From Cynocephalus volans (taxonomy: Eukaryota; Chordata; Mammalia; Dermoptera; Cynocephalidae), in contig NC_084462.1 of the NCBI RefSeq assembly GCF_027409185.1, forward strand, positions 185,074,071 to 185,138,070: a stretch of DNA of 64,000 nucleotides, in the 5' to 3' direction. The notes beneath the pieces were generated by a model, which had not been told where the DNA came from, ran no database searches, and saw only the letters and a program-made list of their open reading frames with translations. A program made the translations under genes and the position numbers. This document shows positions 62,850-64,000 of the stretch, one piece after another (the first letter of the stretch is position 1; each line of letters starts with the position of its first letter).

Positions 62850-64000
62850 TTTGAGGTCTTATTCATAAATTCTTTGCCTAGTCCTACTTTCTGAAATGAT
62901 TACTCTGTATTTTCTTTAAGGGGTTTTACAGTTTCAGGTCTCATATTTAAGACTTTAATCCATTTTGAGTTGATTTTGCTATTTGACTAGAGTCTGGGAG
63001 TAGTTTCTCTCTACTATATGTGGATATCCAGTTTTCCCAGCACCATTTATTAAAGAGACTAGCTTTTTGCCAATGTATGTTCTTGGTTCCTTTGCCAAAT
63101 GTCATTTGACTGTAGGTATTTGGCTTGATTTTTGTGGTTTCTATTCTTTCACTTTGGTCCATGGGTCTGTGTTTATGCCAGTACCATGCTGTTTTAGTTA
63201 CTATAGCTTTGTAGTATAATTTAAAGTCAGGTAGTGTAATGCATATGGCTTTATTTATTGATTTACTTAGCTCAGGACTGCTTTGGCTATTTGTGGTCTT
63301 TTGTTGTTCCATATGAATGTTAGGATAATTATTTTTTTTAATTACTGTGAAGAATGTCATTGGTATTTTGATGGTGATTATATTGAATCTGTGGAGCACT
63401 TTTGGTAGCATGGACATTTTCACAATGTTAATTCTTCGATTCCATGAACATGGAATGAATTTCCATCTTTTTGTGTCCTCTTTAATTTCTTTCAGCAGTG
63501 ATTTGTAGTTCTCATTGTAGAGATCTTTTACCTCCTTTTAAAAATTAATTCCTAGGTATTTTATTTGGTAGCTGTTATGAATAGACTTACTTGGCTTCTT
63601 TTTCTGATGGTTTGTTATTGCAGTATAAAAATGCTACCAATTTTTGTACATTGATTTCATATCCTGCAATCTTACTGAATTCATTTATCTGTTGTAAGAG
63701 TTTTGATAGAGTCTTTAGGTTTTCCTATATAGTCATGCCATTTGCAAACAGGGACAATTTGACTTTTTCTTTACCATTTTGATTCCCTTTATTTCTTTCT
63801 CTTATATGATTACTTTGGATAGTATTTTCATTACTATAATAAATAGGAGTGGTGAGAGTGGACATCCTTGTCTTGTTCTTGTTCTTGAAGAAAAAACTTT
63901 CAGGTTTTCCACTTTCAGGATGGTGGTGGTGGGTTTTTTGAATATGGGCTTTTACTGTGTTTAGATACTTATGTTCCCTACCCAATTATTTGAGAATCTT
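62850..64000 (-). mobile_element. Old L1, ORF2 middle part, running off the window
   Basis: The minus strand encodes decayed ORF2, with a 158-codon open piece (62947-63423) containing [14 protein letters not shown] and [21 protein letters not shown], and a further piece at 63725-63985. It begins inside ORF2 without a 3' UTR or A-tail, so it is truncated at its 3' end. Younger than the L1s at 7.5 and 37 kb but clearly dead. Confidence 0.82.

Overview
The window is a stretch of a mammalian immunoglobulin heavy-chain variable (IGHV) locus. Seven recognisable IGHV genes or pseudogenes and one 'ghost' V unit all lie on the minus strand, so the D, J and constant segments should lie beyond the low-coordinate end if there is no inversion. 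Only two V genes look usable, both of the IGHV4 (clan II) type: 1093-1533 and 25034-25474. Each has an intact leader exon, intron signals, V exon, 23-bp-spacer recombination signal (RSS) and perfect octamer promoter. The others are broken: an IGHV5-like gene (29764-30199), IGHV4-like pseudogenes (34826-35239, 41795-42235), an IGHV3-like gene (42944-43427), a V4 unit whose V exon is almost gone (about 46740-47780), and an IGHV1-like gene (61212-61635). No gene outside the Ig locus is intact; an ETF1 processed pseudogene lies at about 58.6-60.1 kb.

Organism: a placental mammal, most likely a colugo (Dermoptera). The minus-strand SINE at 40.1-40.2 kb has a tRNA-Ile-like head, as in the CYN SINEs known from flying lemurs. 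A second tRNA-derived SINE lies at 32.66-32.81 kb. I saw no Alu elements, and the young L1 family has its own 3' tail. This assignment is inference.

Layout: 1-3950 is block A (V gene plus flanks). 4.3-11.4 kb holds MaLR LTR and internal sequence, an old L1, and an ERV class I pol/env fragment. 12.4-22.05 kb holds old repeats and two pieces of a young L1 family in opposite orientation. 22.05-22.29 kb is an orphan third copy of V-block flank. 23.83-27.78 kb is block B, a duplicate of block A. 29.7-35.4 kb holds two V pseudogenes, a cluster of retroinsertions and LTR-like repeats. 36.3-40.3 kb is old L1 and a SINE. 41.7-43.6 kb holds a V4/V3 pseudogene pair. 46.7-47.8 kb is the ghost V unit. 50.83-57.62 kb is a full-length young L1 with target-site duplications. 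58.3-60.2 kb is the ETF1 pseudogene. 61.2-61.8 kb is the IGHV1 pseudogene, and an old L1 runs off the right edge.

How it works: each usable V gene would be transcribed leftward from its octamer promoter and joined to a D segment through its 3' RSS. The rest is decayed germline repertoire and retrotransposons. I found no new type of system. The most notable items are the nearly intact L1, a tandem retroinsertion with three copies of one target site, the ways individual V genes died, and a FR2 cysteine shared by two V genes of different families. Family names of old repeats rest on recognition by eye, without a database search.
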